Source: Ferruginibacter sp. HRS2-29
Lineage (GTDB): Bacteria; Bacteroidota; Bacteroidia; Chitinophagales; Chitinophagaceae
Direction: 5' to 3'
Assembly: GCF_024343615.1 (NCBI RefSeq)
Contig: NZ_RJUB01000125.1
Location: 62,001 to 126,000 of the forward strand
Length of the DNA stretch: 64,000 bases
Shown: positions 8,317-17,000 of the stretch, one piece after another
How positions within the stretch are numbered: position 1 is the first letter of the stretch
Layout of the letters: the number at the start of each line of letters is the position of its first letter
Made by a program: the position numbers and the translations under genes
Notes under the pieces: generated by a model
The model's database searches: none
Told to the model about the DNA's origin: nothing
The model's input: only the letters and a program-made list of their open reading frames with translations

Positions 8317-8420
8317 TACCAGTTGGGAAACCAATGAAAATTTGTTGACCTGATTTAAAAGATTTTAAAAAGTTATGTAAAGTAGTGATGGCTAAAATGT
8401 AGAACAGTCACCATTGATAC
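8317..8420 (+). repeat. Direct repeat, right copy (about 105 bp)
   Basis: This is the right copy of the repeat at 3821-3925. In this copy the frame that is open in the left copy is broken by two stop codons (TGA in place of the TGG codon, then TAA), so it is the more decayed version. It lies directly upstream of another gene relic (8431-8739). Confidence 0.75.
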
Positions 8421-8430
8421 CTGGAACTGA

Positions 8431-8739
8431 AAATGTACTTTGCATATAAATAAATTTAGAAGCGACAGAGAGTGGCGCATATCACTGGCCAAAAGGAAAC
8501 GGAATAAATGGCCGATATAACTCGCCCTTGGAACACGATTGCTGATGGATGCAAAAGTGATCAGCGAAGATTCATTTCCGAAAGTAGCCCGGTATATTAC
8601 GGCTAATTTCAGAACGCACAAAAAAGAGAACTTATCACTCGACAGCTTCCGGAAGAAGTCATACGATTTTGAAAAAAGTGTAGTGAACAGGATCAAGGAC
8701 AAGATCATCCTGCTGATGAACCTGGCGCAGCGGTTTTAA
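8431..8739 (+). pseudogene. Gene remnant with one in-frame stop
   Basis: One continuous frame from about 8431 to the TAA at 8737-8739 reads as protein: a basic stretch SDREWRISLAKRKRNKWPI, a single TAA stop at about 8515-8517, then LALGTRLLMDAKVISEDSF, KVARYITANFRTHKKENLSL and a C-terminal amphipathic helix ending LMNLAQRF. The downstream part alone has an ATG at 8539 and could be expressed as 66 aa. Continuity on both sides of the stop, and the absence of any start with a leader, suggest the C-terminal part of a larger gene inactivated by a nonsense change. It vaguely resembles the C-terminal part of Bacteroidota RteC-like or mobile-element proteins, but I cannot confirm this. Confidence 0.5.
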
Positions 8740-8938
8740 AAATGATCACCGGCAGTAGTCCGGGTCAACAAAGCCGCATACAAACCAGGTGTTTATCAAA
8801 CCTACTGATATGGTCATGGAAGACAATAAAAATTCGCCGCCAGGCAAATCCGTATCCTGTAGCGACATGCCCATATTATCAAATAAATAATTCTCTGAAT
8901 CCCTTGTTGTTTTTCGGGAATCGCATTATTTTCCCTCT

Positions 8939-9166
8939 ATGAAAAAGAAAAAATCCAAGACAATTAAAGCAATTGTCGACAGGCACCTGGAGGATAAAAA
9001 CGATGTCATTCGGGAAGAGGATATGAAAAAAATCAAGCTGGGAGTGGAGGACGAAGATCCGTTAGAACTGGATGAGAAGCGTGAGCGAAAGAAAAATGAA
9101 ATTTCAGCGCAGGGTATTCACGGCCAAACTTCCTCATACGACATTCTTGATTCGGAGGCCGATTAA
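8939..9166 (+). CDS. Small charged hypothetical protein, 75 aa
   Basis: The product is a 75-residue, very hydrophilic protein. The first half is rich in Lys (MKKKKSKTIKAIVDRHLED), the middle alternates Glu/Asp and Lys/Arg and is likely helical, and the end is GIHGQTSSYDILDSEAD. There is no signal peptide or membrane segment. Composition and length suggest a small cytoplasmic, partly disordered protein. The start is the only ATG, after TTTTCCCTCT, with no Shine-Dalgarno. A hairpin follows the stop at 9188-9214. I do not recognise the family; it could be a genus-level orphan. Confidence 0.55.
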   Translation: MKKKKSKTIKAIVDRHLEDKNDVIREEDMKKIKLGVEDEDPLELDEKRERKKNEISAQGIHGQTSSYDILDSEAD

Positions 9167-9187
9167 TCCTGATGATTTCTCCATATA

Positions 9188-9214
9188 CGAAAGGACCGGA
9201 TACCCGGCCCTTCG
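9188..9214. terminator. Terminator-like hairpin between convergent genes
   Basis: CGAAAGGACCGG and CCGGCCCTTCG pair with small mismatches around ATAC, 21 bases after the small plus-strand gene and 21 bases beyond the stop of the minus-strand T9SS gene. The tail on the plus strand is TTGTTATT. It probably serves both directions. Confidence 0.5.
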
Positions 9215-9235
9215 TTGTTATTGCAACAGCCTGCA

Positions 9236-10342
9236 CTACAGCACCTGAAACTGCAACACAGGGTATTCAAACCCGTTTTCGTCAGTAAGTTTCAACAGGT
9301 AGGAGCCTGCTGAAAGGTTTTCTATACCATATTTAAACTGATCAATATTGTTGAGTGTCTGCACACGGGTACGAATATACTGCCCGTTTGCGCCGAACAG
9401 GTGGAGTGTGTAACGCCCGGAAAAAACACCCTCCGTTCGCCTGACAGATAATTCCCTTTGCTGACTGAGCGCAGGGTTGGGAAAGAGGATAAGTTTATAT
9501 GCAGCGTTGACGGGCGTGCATCCGCCGGCTATCTTTTTTACTGTGGTTAATTGCTGCCTTCCGTCGAGGTCTACCGACCTCACCCTGAAATACAAGGCAG
9601 CAACATCTTTATACCGCCCCTCGAGGGAAAATAAGAACCTGTACATCGACAGCCCCGCGGGGTTCAGGGAAGCTTTTCGCTCGAATTGTATTCCATCGGT
9701 GCTTACTTCCAACTCATAACTCTTCAGATTGATCTCATTTTCTACATATAAAGTGATGGCCGCTGTACATTCTTTTTTTGTTACGGTCAGATCTTTGAAA
9801 GTTACCGGAACAGGACCAGCTGCCACGATCGTATACGGAATGAAACTGGTATTGTTGCTCCCGTTTTCGTCAGACAGGTTGATCTGTGTATTATGATTGG
9901 TGACCAGGAAATTGGTAGTGATAGTGGAATTTCCGAGTATGACCCCCTTAACGTCGAGGAGCAGGGTATCTTCAAACTCTTCAGGCAGCGCTGCATATAA
10001 GTCTCCCATGACCTGCAACTGCCCGCTGTTTATTTCGGATGTCCAGTGAAAATAATTGCTCAGGCGTGCGTTTGCCAGGTCAAATGCGGGATCGAGGAGC
10101 ATTTTTGACCCGAGCCCGATCTTGATCTTGCAGGTGCCCGATGGCAGCCCGTTTACAAGGTTGCGGTTGAGGATGGGAACTTTTATGGTAAAGGTAAGGT
10201 CTTTACCCAGCAGCGCCGGGTCGGCAGGCAGGAGGAGGCTGTTGAATAGGCGCATAGGGTTCACCGAGGGATCGGCTATTACCTGGGCCTTTACCCCGGC
10301 CGAAGCGACGAGGAGCAGGATGATAAAAAATAAATTTTTCAT
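9236..10342 (-). CDS. T9SS-exported protein with GSK-LDP module
   Basis: This is a 368-aa secreted protein. Residues 1-19 are a signal peptide ending KAQ. Residues about 20-185 form a beta-rich module that recurs in the 12838-13971 gene and in the 14034-18122 gene; the hallmarks are IGLGSKMLLDPAFDL, NYFHWTSE, GNSTITTNFLVTNHNT and SDENGSNN. Residues 190-280 form a second Ig-like or fibronectin-like domain. The C-terminal 80 residues are a T9SS type A sorting domain (ILFPNPA and a final GSYLLKLTDENG), which should direct export through the Por/T9SS machinery and cell-surface attachment. It is the last gene of a tightly spaced minus-strand set, 19 bases after the lipoprotein stop. The module function is unknown to me. 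Confidence 0.85.
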   Translation of the reverse strand: MKNLFFIILLLVASAGVKAQVIADPSVNPMRLFNSLLLPADPALLGKDLTFTIKVPILNRNLVNGLPSGTCKIKIGLGSKMLLDPAFDLANARLSNYFHWTSEINSGQLQVMGDLYAALPEEFEDTLLLDVKGVILGNSTITTNFLVTNHNTQINLSDENGSNNTSFIPYTIVAAGPVPVTFKDLTVTKKECTAAITLYVENEINLKSYELEVSTDGIQFERKASLNPAGLSMYRFLFSLEGRYKDVAALYFRVRSVDLDGRQQLTTVKKIAGGCTPVNAAYKLILFPNPALSQQRELSVRRTEGVFSGRYTLHLFGANGQYIRTRVQTLNNIDQFKYGIENLSAGSYLLKLTDENGFEYPVLQFQVL

Positions 10343-10361
10343 ATACTTTTTTTAAACTGTA

Positions 10362-11120
10362 TTAGTAAACCCTGGTGATCCTGTAGCGCTGCCTGCCCAA
10401 CGTAAGGGTATCGTAACTATAAAGAATGGCAGTGTTCAACGCAGGAAGAACGGTAGTATTGATGGAAACCCCGGTACCATTGTTATAAACAAAATCAGTA
10501 AGAGCATCCCTCACTTCTATGTTGTATGTGGCGCCGATCCTGGCTTCGTAAAATTTTGTCACTTCATTCTGATGCAGGACGACCGTATCATAACTTACCC
10601 CGCCGCCTGCACCTGGTACGTTTTTCCGGATAATACATTTTATGGAATCGTAAAATTGTAAAGTGGCAGAAGGTAGTGTGGCTATCGGCTGCGGCCTCAC
10701 ATACTGGAAGCGGATTTTGGAATTACCTGCCAATGGCGGTGTTTCATCCGGAACACCTGGCACTACCGGTTGTGTTCCGGCGGATAATTGTACGATGGGT
10801 ATGATATGGGATCCAATGCTCAATCCCATCGTGCTGTCTACGTACAACTGACCGGTAATGGCATTGTATACTTTCAGGGTAGCGGAAGTGTCTTCCACAA
10901 AAGTGAAGTTCTGCGTAAATTCTTTGCCTGATTTTAAGCTATCGGTTACGAGTTGGCCATCCACAACGATCCTGAACCTGAAACTGTCAATCGTGAATGC
11001 GGTGAACTTATAACGCCCGCTGAATGGTTCAACAATGGGATCCCCCTTTTTTGAACATCCTTCAAAAAATAACAACCCGAGGGAAACCAGTAACAATATT
11101 ATCCGAAACCTTCTTTGCAT
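10362..11120 (-). CDS. Lipoprotein, DUF4397-like
   Basis: This 252-aa lipoprotein has leader residues 1-21, the lipobox FFEGC with the lipidated Cys22, and SKKGD after it. The mature part seems to contain two similar beta-sandwich halves (about 30-125 and 135-250), each with a strand pattern like RFRIVVDGQLVTDSL or ATLQFYDSIK and ending in a segment predicted to list property values; this pattern resembles DUF4397 lipoproteins, but I hold the match loosely. No catalytic motif is visible. It sits between two T9SS-exported proteins (34 and 19 base gaps), so the three are probably co-transcribed and may work together on the surface. The Bacteroidota export signal (acidic residues after Cys) is not obvious here, so location may be periplasmic-facing. 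Confidence 0.75.
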   Translation of the reverse strand: MQRRFRIILLLVSLGLLFFEGCSKKGDPIVEPFSGRYKFTAFTIDSFRFRIVVDGQLVTDSLKSGKEFTQNFTFVEDTSATLKVYNAITGQLYVDSTMGLSIGSHIIPIVQLSAGTQPVVPGVPDETPPLAGNSKIRFQYVRPQPIATLPSATLQFYDSIKCIIRKNVPGAGGGVSYDTVVLHQNEVTKFYEARIGATYNIEVRDALTDFVYNNGTGVSINTTVLPALNTAILYSYDTLTLGRQRYRITRVY

Positions 11121-11154
11121 ATGAATTCATTTTAAGATCGCGTGAACCTTCGTA

Positions 11155-12588
11155 TTACATTTTTGTAAAACTGACCGTCTCTTTTTTCCCGGCGTTCTCA
11201 TACACCAGATAATAGTTTCCTTTCGACAGCCTGCTGATATCCAGAGACGTTTGAAATGCCCCCCTGGCCACCTGCTGAGACAATATCCTTGCGCCAGAAA
11301 TACTATAGACTGAAATGGAACCGGCTGCTACAGCCGGAGAATGACTGATGGCTATTTTATTGGTAGCGGGATTGGGGGACACTAGGAGTTTTGCCGGTTC
11401 TTTTCCATTGACGATGGCGATGTTGCTGTACGATAACTTCCCATCGTTGTCAACAATTTTCAACCGGTAATAAGTTACGCCCGGATGCAGTTCGTCGTTT
11501 GTTTCGTAGTTGCCGGCTATGCCCTTAGCGCCCAGGCTGTCGACCCTATTGTAAGTAGTAGCATTGAAAGAGCGTTCGACGATAAAATATTTTGTGTGTT
11601 GTTCGAGGCTGGTAGCCCATTTGAGCAACACTTTATTTTCCGGCATTGCACTGGCTGTAAACCTGAGCAGGGTTACCGGCAAGACACCTGTGGGGGTGCA
11701 GGTGAGTACGATGGCATTCAATCCTCCATTTGCATTGACCGTGCTAGCTGAGCCGAAGGTTCCGTCAGCAGATAAACATGCCCTGAGTTTACTCCCATCC
11801 GTGAGTGAAAACTCAGCAATACTCCTGATCCCCCCGGCAAGGTTATTGGGTATGATGGTACCCCAGACTTTATCCTGCCCATCCACATTGTCGCCGTAAA
11901 ACGGTGCATACCCTTCATTGGTAACATCGGGGTTCAACGCACTCAGGTTCCTGGTACCATCGCTTTCGATAAAACTTCCGGATACGGGCCTTCCGGTACC
12001 ATCGGCATTATCATAAAGTAATACAAAGTTTTTAGCGGTATATTGAGAGATTGCCGTACTCCTTAGCCCTGTACCCTGGTTGGGTGCAGTGCCCCAGCCC
12101 AGCACTGTTACGGGATTAGGGTTGGTGATCCTGGTTACTACGGCAGCCCCGTTGTTTCCGTTGTTTAAAAATATTCTCCAGTACAAACTTGTACCGGGTG
12201 CAAAATTGATATCACTGGATGGTTCCAGTACACACCAGGTTGTAAAGCTTCCTGTAGCGTCGGTAGTGGCAGTCTGGTATCTTCCTGCCACCGAAAGCGT
12301 TGCGGAAGTAACACGTTGAAAATTGCCTGTCTGGTTTACTACAATGTAACCACCTACGCCGGTATTGCCGGAAGGTGCATTACCAAATAAAGAATAAAAA
12401 CGATAGGTGGCATTTGGCGTAAGCCCGTCCACCTGCATCCGGCATACAAAAGGAACTTTCCGGTCGTCGGGTGGATTGGCACTCCCCACTCCCTGCACAT
12501 ATTGTGGCAGGCTGATCTCCGTTACAGATGGTTGGGCAAATGCGGAAACCGAGAAAAATAAACAAATCATGGATACAATCTTTTTCAT
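11155..12588 (-). CDS. T9SS-exported protein with YVQGVG module
   Basis: This is a 477-aa secreted protein. The signal peptide is residues 1-18 (ending AFAQ). Residues about 20-300 are a module that appears again twice in the 14034-18122 gene; its hallmarks are LPQYVQGVG, PPDDRKVPF, GLTPNATYRFYSLFG, SLYWRIFLNNGNNG, GTRNLSALNPD and EGYAPFYGDNVDG. Residues 300-395 look like a fibronectin III or similar interaction domain (LLKWATSLEQHTKYFIVERS). Residues 400-477 are a T9SS type A sorting domain (VSPNPATNK, LSKGNYYLVYENAG). The gene begins the three-gene set 11155-9236. I do not know the function of the module; a nuclease-like or adhesin-like role is only a guess. Confidence 0.85.
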   Translation of the reverse strand: MKKIVSMICLFFSVSAFAQPSVTEISLPQYVQGVGSANPPDDRKVPFVCRMQVDGLTPNATYRFYSLFGNAPSGNTGVGGYIVVNQTGNFQRVTSATLSVAGRYQTATTDATGSFTTWCVLEPSSDINFAPGTSLYWRIFLNNGNNGAAVVTRITNPNPVTVLGWGTAPNQGTGLRSTAISQYTAKNFVLLYDNADGTGRPVSGSFIESDGTRNLSALNPDVTNEGYAPFYGDNVDGQDKVWGTIIPNNLAGGIRSIAEFSLTDGSKLRACLSADGTFGSASTVNANGGLNAIVLTCTPTGVLPVTLLRFTASAMPENKVLLKWATSLEQHTKYFIVERSFNATTYNRVDSLGAKGIAGNYETNDELHPGVTYYRLKIVDNDGKLSYSNIAIVNGKEPAKLLVSPNPATNKIAISHSPAVAAGSISVYSISGARILSQQVARGAFQTSLDISRLSKGNYYLVYENAGKKETVSFTKM

Positions 12589-12770
12589 AAAATTTGATTG
12601 ATAAAGTCGATAAAATATTGTTGAACTATTAATCCTGTAAAATGCTGATCGGGTTATTTTCCGGAAGGGATATTGAATGAAAGTAAAACTAGCTGTTCTG
12701 TAAAGCCGTGTTGTTATTGAACTATCACCAATTTGTTATTTCCCACCGGCCTGGTGGTTCAAACAAAAGA

Positions 12771-12806
12771 AAGAAACATGCACGAAACTTGTCCATGCAT
12801 GTTCTT
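12771..12806 (-). terminator. Probable terminator after the 13971 gene
   Basis: AAGAAACATGCA and TGCATGTTCTT pair with one bulge around a 13-base loop, 32 bases after the minus-strand stop at 12838. The minus-strand RNA continues with a T-rich stretch (TTCTTTTGTTTG). This separates the upstream gene from the set starting at 12588. Confidence 0.5.
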
Positions 12807-12837
12807 CCACTTTTTGCTTAAAGATCCAGGGCTGAGT

Positions 12838-13971
12838 TTATAATTTTTCCAGGCTTAATACTGCCGACTGGGACCCATCAAGATTGACTACTTTGATCAG
12901 GTATTTTCCTGCTGACAGATTACTTAATTCGTACCTGTAGCTTGGTACATTGTTCAAGGTAGCTTCCCTTGTTCCGATGATCTTGCCAGCCATATCTACG
13001 GTAATGAATTTGTACTTTCCGGCAAATTCTCCATTGGTGGCACGGATCGTTACAAACTTAACAGAGCTGGCAGGATTAGGATATACACCCAGTGTCCAGC
13101 TTCCATCGCAATTTCCATCGATGGTTTTTGCCTGCGTGTATTTTGTTTCCCCACTACGGTATACAGTTTTTATACGCACATATAACACTTTGCTCTGCAA
13201 ATTCCTGCTGATCACGAAAGTGCTGTTGTAAGCATTCTGGTTGCCTGCTGCCACTGTGGATACTTTTTCATAAGCCGTACCATCTTTGCTTACCTCTACC
13301 TCATAACCGCTGATGTTGATTTCCCTGTTTATTCCAAAAGTCACGTTAACAGAACAACCGGCACGTTTTGCATCGAGCAGTGTAGTGATGGCGCCCGGTG
13401 CTGCTACGTTTCCGACCGTATATTTCAGGAAAGCAGCATTGTTTGATCCGTCCTCATCAGACAGGGTTGACAATGTATTGTGGTTGGTGATCAGGAAATT
13501 GGCCGTAATGGTTGATTTCCCCTGTGCAGTACCTTTTATTTTGAACGCCACATTTACCTCCGCAAAATTTGCAGGAAGCGGGTTTACCAGGTCGCCTACC
13601 AGCATGGTTTGTCCGCCGTTTGTATAAGCCGTCCATTTGAAATAATTGCTCAATTCGGTAGCATTAAGATCGAAGGATGGATCTAATGCCAGCTTTGAGC
13701 CAAGGCTGATCTTGATCTTTGCACTGCCTGCGGGAGTTGGTTTGCCATGGTTGCTGCTGGCTACCGGCACTTTAAGCCTGATAACCTGATCGGGCTGCAA
13801 AAAATTTTCGTCCAGGTCATATCCGGCCACATCGGTGATAACGATCCTGCCGAGTTTGGGATCCTGTATCACAGGTTTGATCTGTGCCACCCCGGCCAGA
13901 GATGCTGCCAGCATTACTCCCACGATAGCTACCTTCAGGCTGTAACGGGTATTTTTAAAAAATGATTTCAT
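12838..13971 (-). CDS. T9SS-exported protein, paralogue of the 9236-10342 protein
   Basis: This is a secreted protein of 377 aa from the preferred start at 13971 (a longer start at 14001 adds 10 residues before the signal peptide). Residues 1-30 form the signal peptide. Residues 31-205 carry the same module as the 9236-10342 protein (LGSKLALDPSFDL, NYFKWTAYTNGG, GKSTITANFLITNHNTL, SDEDGSNN). Residues 210-295 resemble a fibronectin-like domain with repeated RIKTVYRSGE-type strands. The last 80 residues are a T9SS type A sorting domain (LGVYPNPASS, LSAGKYLIKVVNLDG). It lies only 63 bases after the 1362-aa protein, separated by a stem-loop at 13997-14021, so it is probably expressed as the second gene of that pair. 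Confidence 0.85.
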   Translation of the reverse strand: MKSFFKNTRYSLKVAIVGVMLAASLAGVAQIKPVIQDPKLGRIVITDVAGYDLDENFLQPDQVIRLKVPVASSNHGKPTPAGSAKIKISLGSKLALDPSFDLNATELSNYFKWTAYTNGGQTMLVGDLVNPLPANFAEVNVAFKIKGTAQGKSTITANFLITNHNTLSTLSDEDGSNNAAFLKYTVGNVAAPGAITTLLDAKRAGCSVNVTFGINREINISGYEVEVSKDGTAYEKVSTVAAGNQNAYNSTFVISRNLQSKVLYVRIKTVYRSGETKYTQAKTIDGNCDGSWTLGVYPNPASSVKFVTIRATNGEFAGKYKFITVDMAGKIIGTREATLNNVPSYRYELSNLSAGKYLIKVVNLDGSQSAVLSLEKL

Positions 13972-13996
13972 AAAAAAGATTTTGATATTTTTTAAT

Positions 13997-14021
13997 AGCA
14001 AGGGGAATGGATCCCCTTGCT
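13997..14021. promoter_or_regulatory. Intercistronic stem-loop
   Basis: A perfect 10-bp stem (AGCAAGGGGA with TCCCCTTGCT) around the loop ATGGA lies between the stop at 14034 and the start at 13971. On the minus strand it is followed by A-rich, not U-rich, sequence, so it is not a classical terminator; it may stabilise or process the mRNA between the two genes. Confidence 0.4.
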
Positions 14022-14033
14022 GATTATGGGTGA

Positions 14034-17000
14034 TTATTCTGCCGCCAGGATCACTGAATTCAGATTATTACTAAGATTCAGTTCGCCATTCGATTTTCTC
14101 AACCTTGCACTCAATGTAAATGTAGAAACGTCGGTAGTGTTACGTGTTAACGTGACAGCTACGTTCACCCTTTGATTACACAATAAAGTACCCGGAGTAG
14201 AAGGGCCGGCCGGATCGGTAAGGATGATCGATACAAATGAAGGATCAGAGTTATCGATTTTCCAGCGGGCATTATCCAATGTGTAAGTAGTGCCACTTAC
14301 CACCGTGCTGAAGGTAGCGGAGTTGAAGCTGATGGTGAACCCGGATACTTTGGTGATACGGATGGTATCGCCTACAGATGGATTACCGGCTATTTCAGTT
14401 ACGTTGTATACGATGGTTTGCGAACTTCCCGCTGCGGTAAACAAGCTGCCGGTAATATCTGAACCTAAAGAGATATCAGGAGCAGTACCGGTTGGCTGTG
14501 TGATAGTAGCGGTAGTAGTTGCGGTACAACCATTGGCATCTGTTGAAGTGATGGTATAGTTACCAGCCATGAGGCCGGTGAAGATACCTGTATTGGCACC
14601 AGTGGTATTTACTGTAGGGCCTGCTATTACATAAGTGTAAGGAGCAGTACCACCTGCTGAGGCCACAGTAACCGAACCGGCATTTCCGCTGTTACAGATA
14701 TTGTTTACTGTACTGCTCACGGCAGCTGTAAGTACCAAAGGCTGAACAATGGTAACGTTCACTACATTAGAACAGGTATTGCCTGCATCGCCGGTGGCAG
14801 TGGCTGTAACGGTATATACACCCGGAACAAGGCCTGTATTTGATACGATCGCGTTAGCCGCATTTCTGATCACAACTGTTGCACCAGGGCTGGCCACCGC
14901 ATTGATGATACCATTTCCGGCACCATTACAGGTAACGTTTACCTGGGTGGTAGTAACTGTTACAGGCAGGGTATATTGTAAAGTAGCTGCATTGTTCTGC
15001 AGATCTTCATCCTGCAGGATGGCGAGTGTGTTTACAATGTTGATGTTGGTAGAAACATTTGCAGTACAAGAGAATTCGCCCCTTACATCGAATGACAATG
15101 TACCGGTGAAATCAGCAGGGATGTCTGCTATCTGGGTACCTGTGATCACTACGCTGTCTGCTACCACCTGGCTTGTCCAGGCGAAGTAATTATTCAATGG
15201 CGCTGTAGCCAATGAGAATGCAGGATCAAGGATCAATTTGCTGCCAAGGTTAACCCTTACCGTGATAGTTCCATTTGGAACGATCGTGGTCTGGTTCAGG
15301 TTATAGAATGGCACATTCAATTTGTAAGCCTGCGTGAACAAAAGTGTATTGGCACTTTGTGAAACACCAGCCAGTGTGGTGAAGTTCATCTGTCCTACTG
15401 CAGGGTCGGCGATGGTGGCTGCCGCGAATGGGGTACAGCTGACTACCTGCGGTGTGAGGCCACCGTTGGTATTGGCAGTTGCAGCAGTTCCAAACACACC
15501 ATCCGCAGAGGTACACCTGTTTACAAATGCACCGTCTGCCAGCGTATACTGCGTAATATTTCTGATACCTGTTGAAAGGTTATTTGGAATGATCGTTCCG
15601 AATGCACCCGCTACACCGTCTACGTTGTCACCATAAAAAGGAGCATACCCTTCGTTGGTTACATCCGGATCGAGGGCACTCAGGTTCCTTGTTCCGTCAC
15701 TTTCTACAAAAGTGCCTGCTTCAGGTCTTCCTGTACCTGCTTCATTGTTATAAAGCATGATGAAGTTTTTTGGGGTGTATGCTGCATTGGTTGCACGCAC
15801 ACCTGTACCCGTGGTAGTGGTGGTACCGAAAGCAAGTACGGTAACAGGAGCAGTTGAAGTTGTCCTGGTAGCCACGGTGGTACCATTGCTGCCGTTGTTC
15901 AGGAACACCCGCAGGTATAACTGGTTGCCTGGTGTAAATTCAACCTGGCTCGAAGGTTCAACGATGAACCATGCTGTTGCCGATCCGCTTGCATTAGCGG
16001 TAAGTTGTCCGTACCTGCCGGCTACTGCCAGGGTGGGAGCGGTTACCCTTGAGAAGTTGCCGGTTTGGTTGGCTACAATATATGCTCCGCTTCCGCCACT
16101 TCCGTTGGTTGGGTTGATCACAAACTGGTTGTAATACCGGTAAGTAGCATTTGGTGTAAGGCCATTGATGGTCATACGTGCCGCAAAGGGGACTTTCCTG
16201 TCGTCTGATGGTTCACCTGAACCTACGCCCTGTACAAATTTTGGTAGCAATACTTCAGCTACCGTAGCGCAACCTGTTGGTGCTGCTACATTGATAGTAG
16301 TGGTAGCAGTTGCGCCCTGCGCATCTGTTACTGTATAGGTATACGACCCGGCCGCAGTGATCGTTTTAGCGCCGGTTCCTGAATAAGGGGCTACACCACC
16401 CGAAGCTGTTACTGTAACGATACCAGACAAAGCACAACTGAATGCGGTAGTAACAGAAGAAGCCGCTGTCAGAGGGCCGGGAGCTGTTAAAGTTACCGAA
16501 GAGGTAGTAACGGTACAACCCCTTGCATCAGTAACCGTAATGGTGTATGATCCTGCAGAAAGGCCGCTGAATGCGCCTGATGTAGCACCCGTGGTATTTA
16601 CGGTAGGACCTGAAATGGTGTATGAGTAAGCCGCTGTTCCACCTGTGGTGGTAGCGGTAATAGTACCAGTGCCACCTGCAGTAACGATAGGAGAAGTGAC
16701 AGCAGCGGTGGCAGCCAGTACAGCCGGTGCTGCCGCTACTGTGACAGGGGAAGTAGTAATGGTACAGGAATTAGCATCTGTTACTGTGAAAGTATACTGA
16801 CCGGCAGTAAGCCCGGTAAAGATCCCGTTGGCCGCGCCAGTGGTATTTACCACAGGGCCCGATGCTATCACATAACTGTACGCCCCCGTACCACCCGTAG
16901 CAGTTACGGTACCAGTTGTTGAACCGCCAAAGCAGGCGATGGTACCCGCAACAGCTGAAGCCGACAAGGCTGCTGTTGGTTGGCTGACAGTGGCGGTAGC

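Noticed and set aside
8742-8942. Plus-strand frame of 66 aa
   Set aside because: Composition is not protein-like, and it ends inside the start region of the better small gene at 8939.
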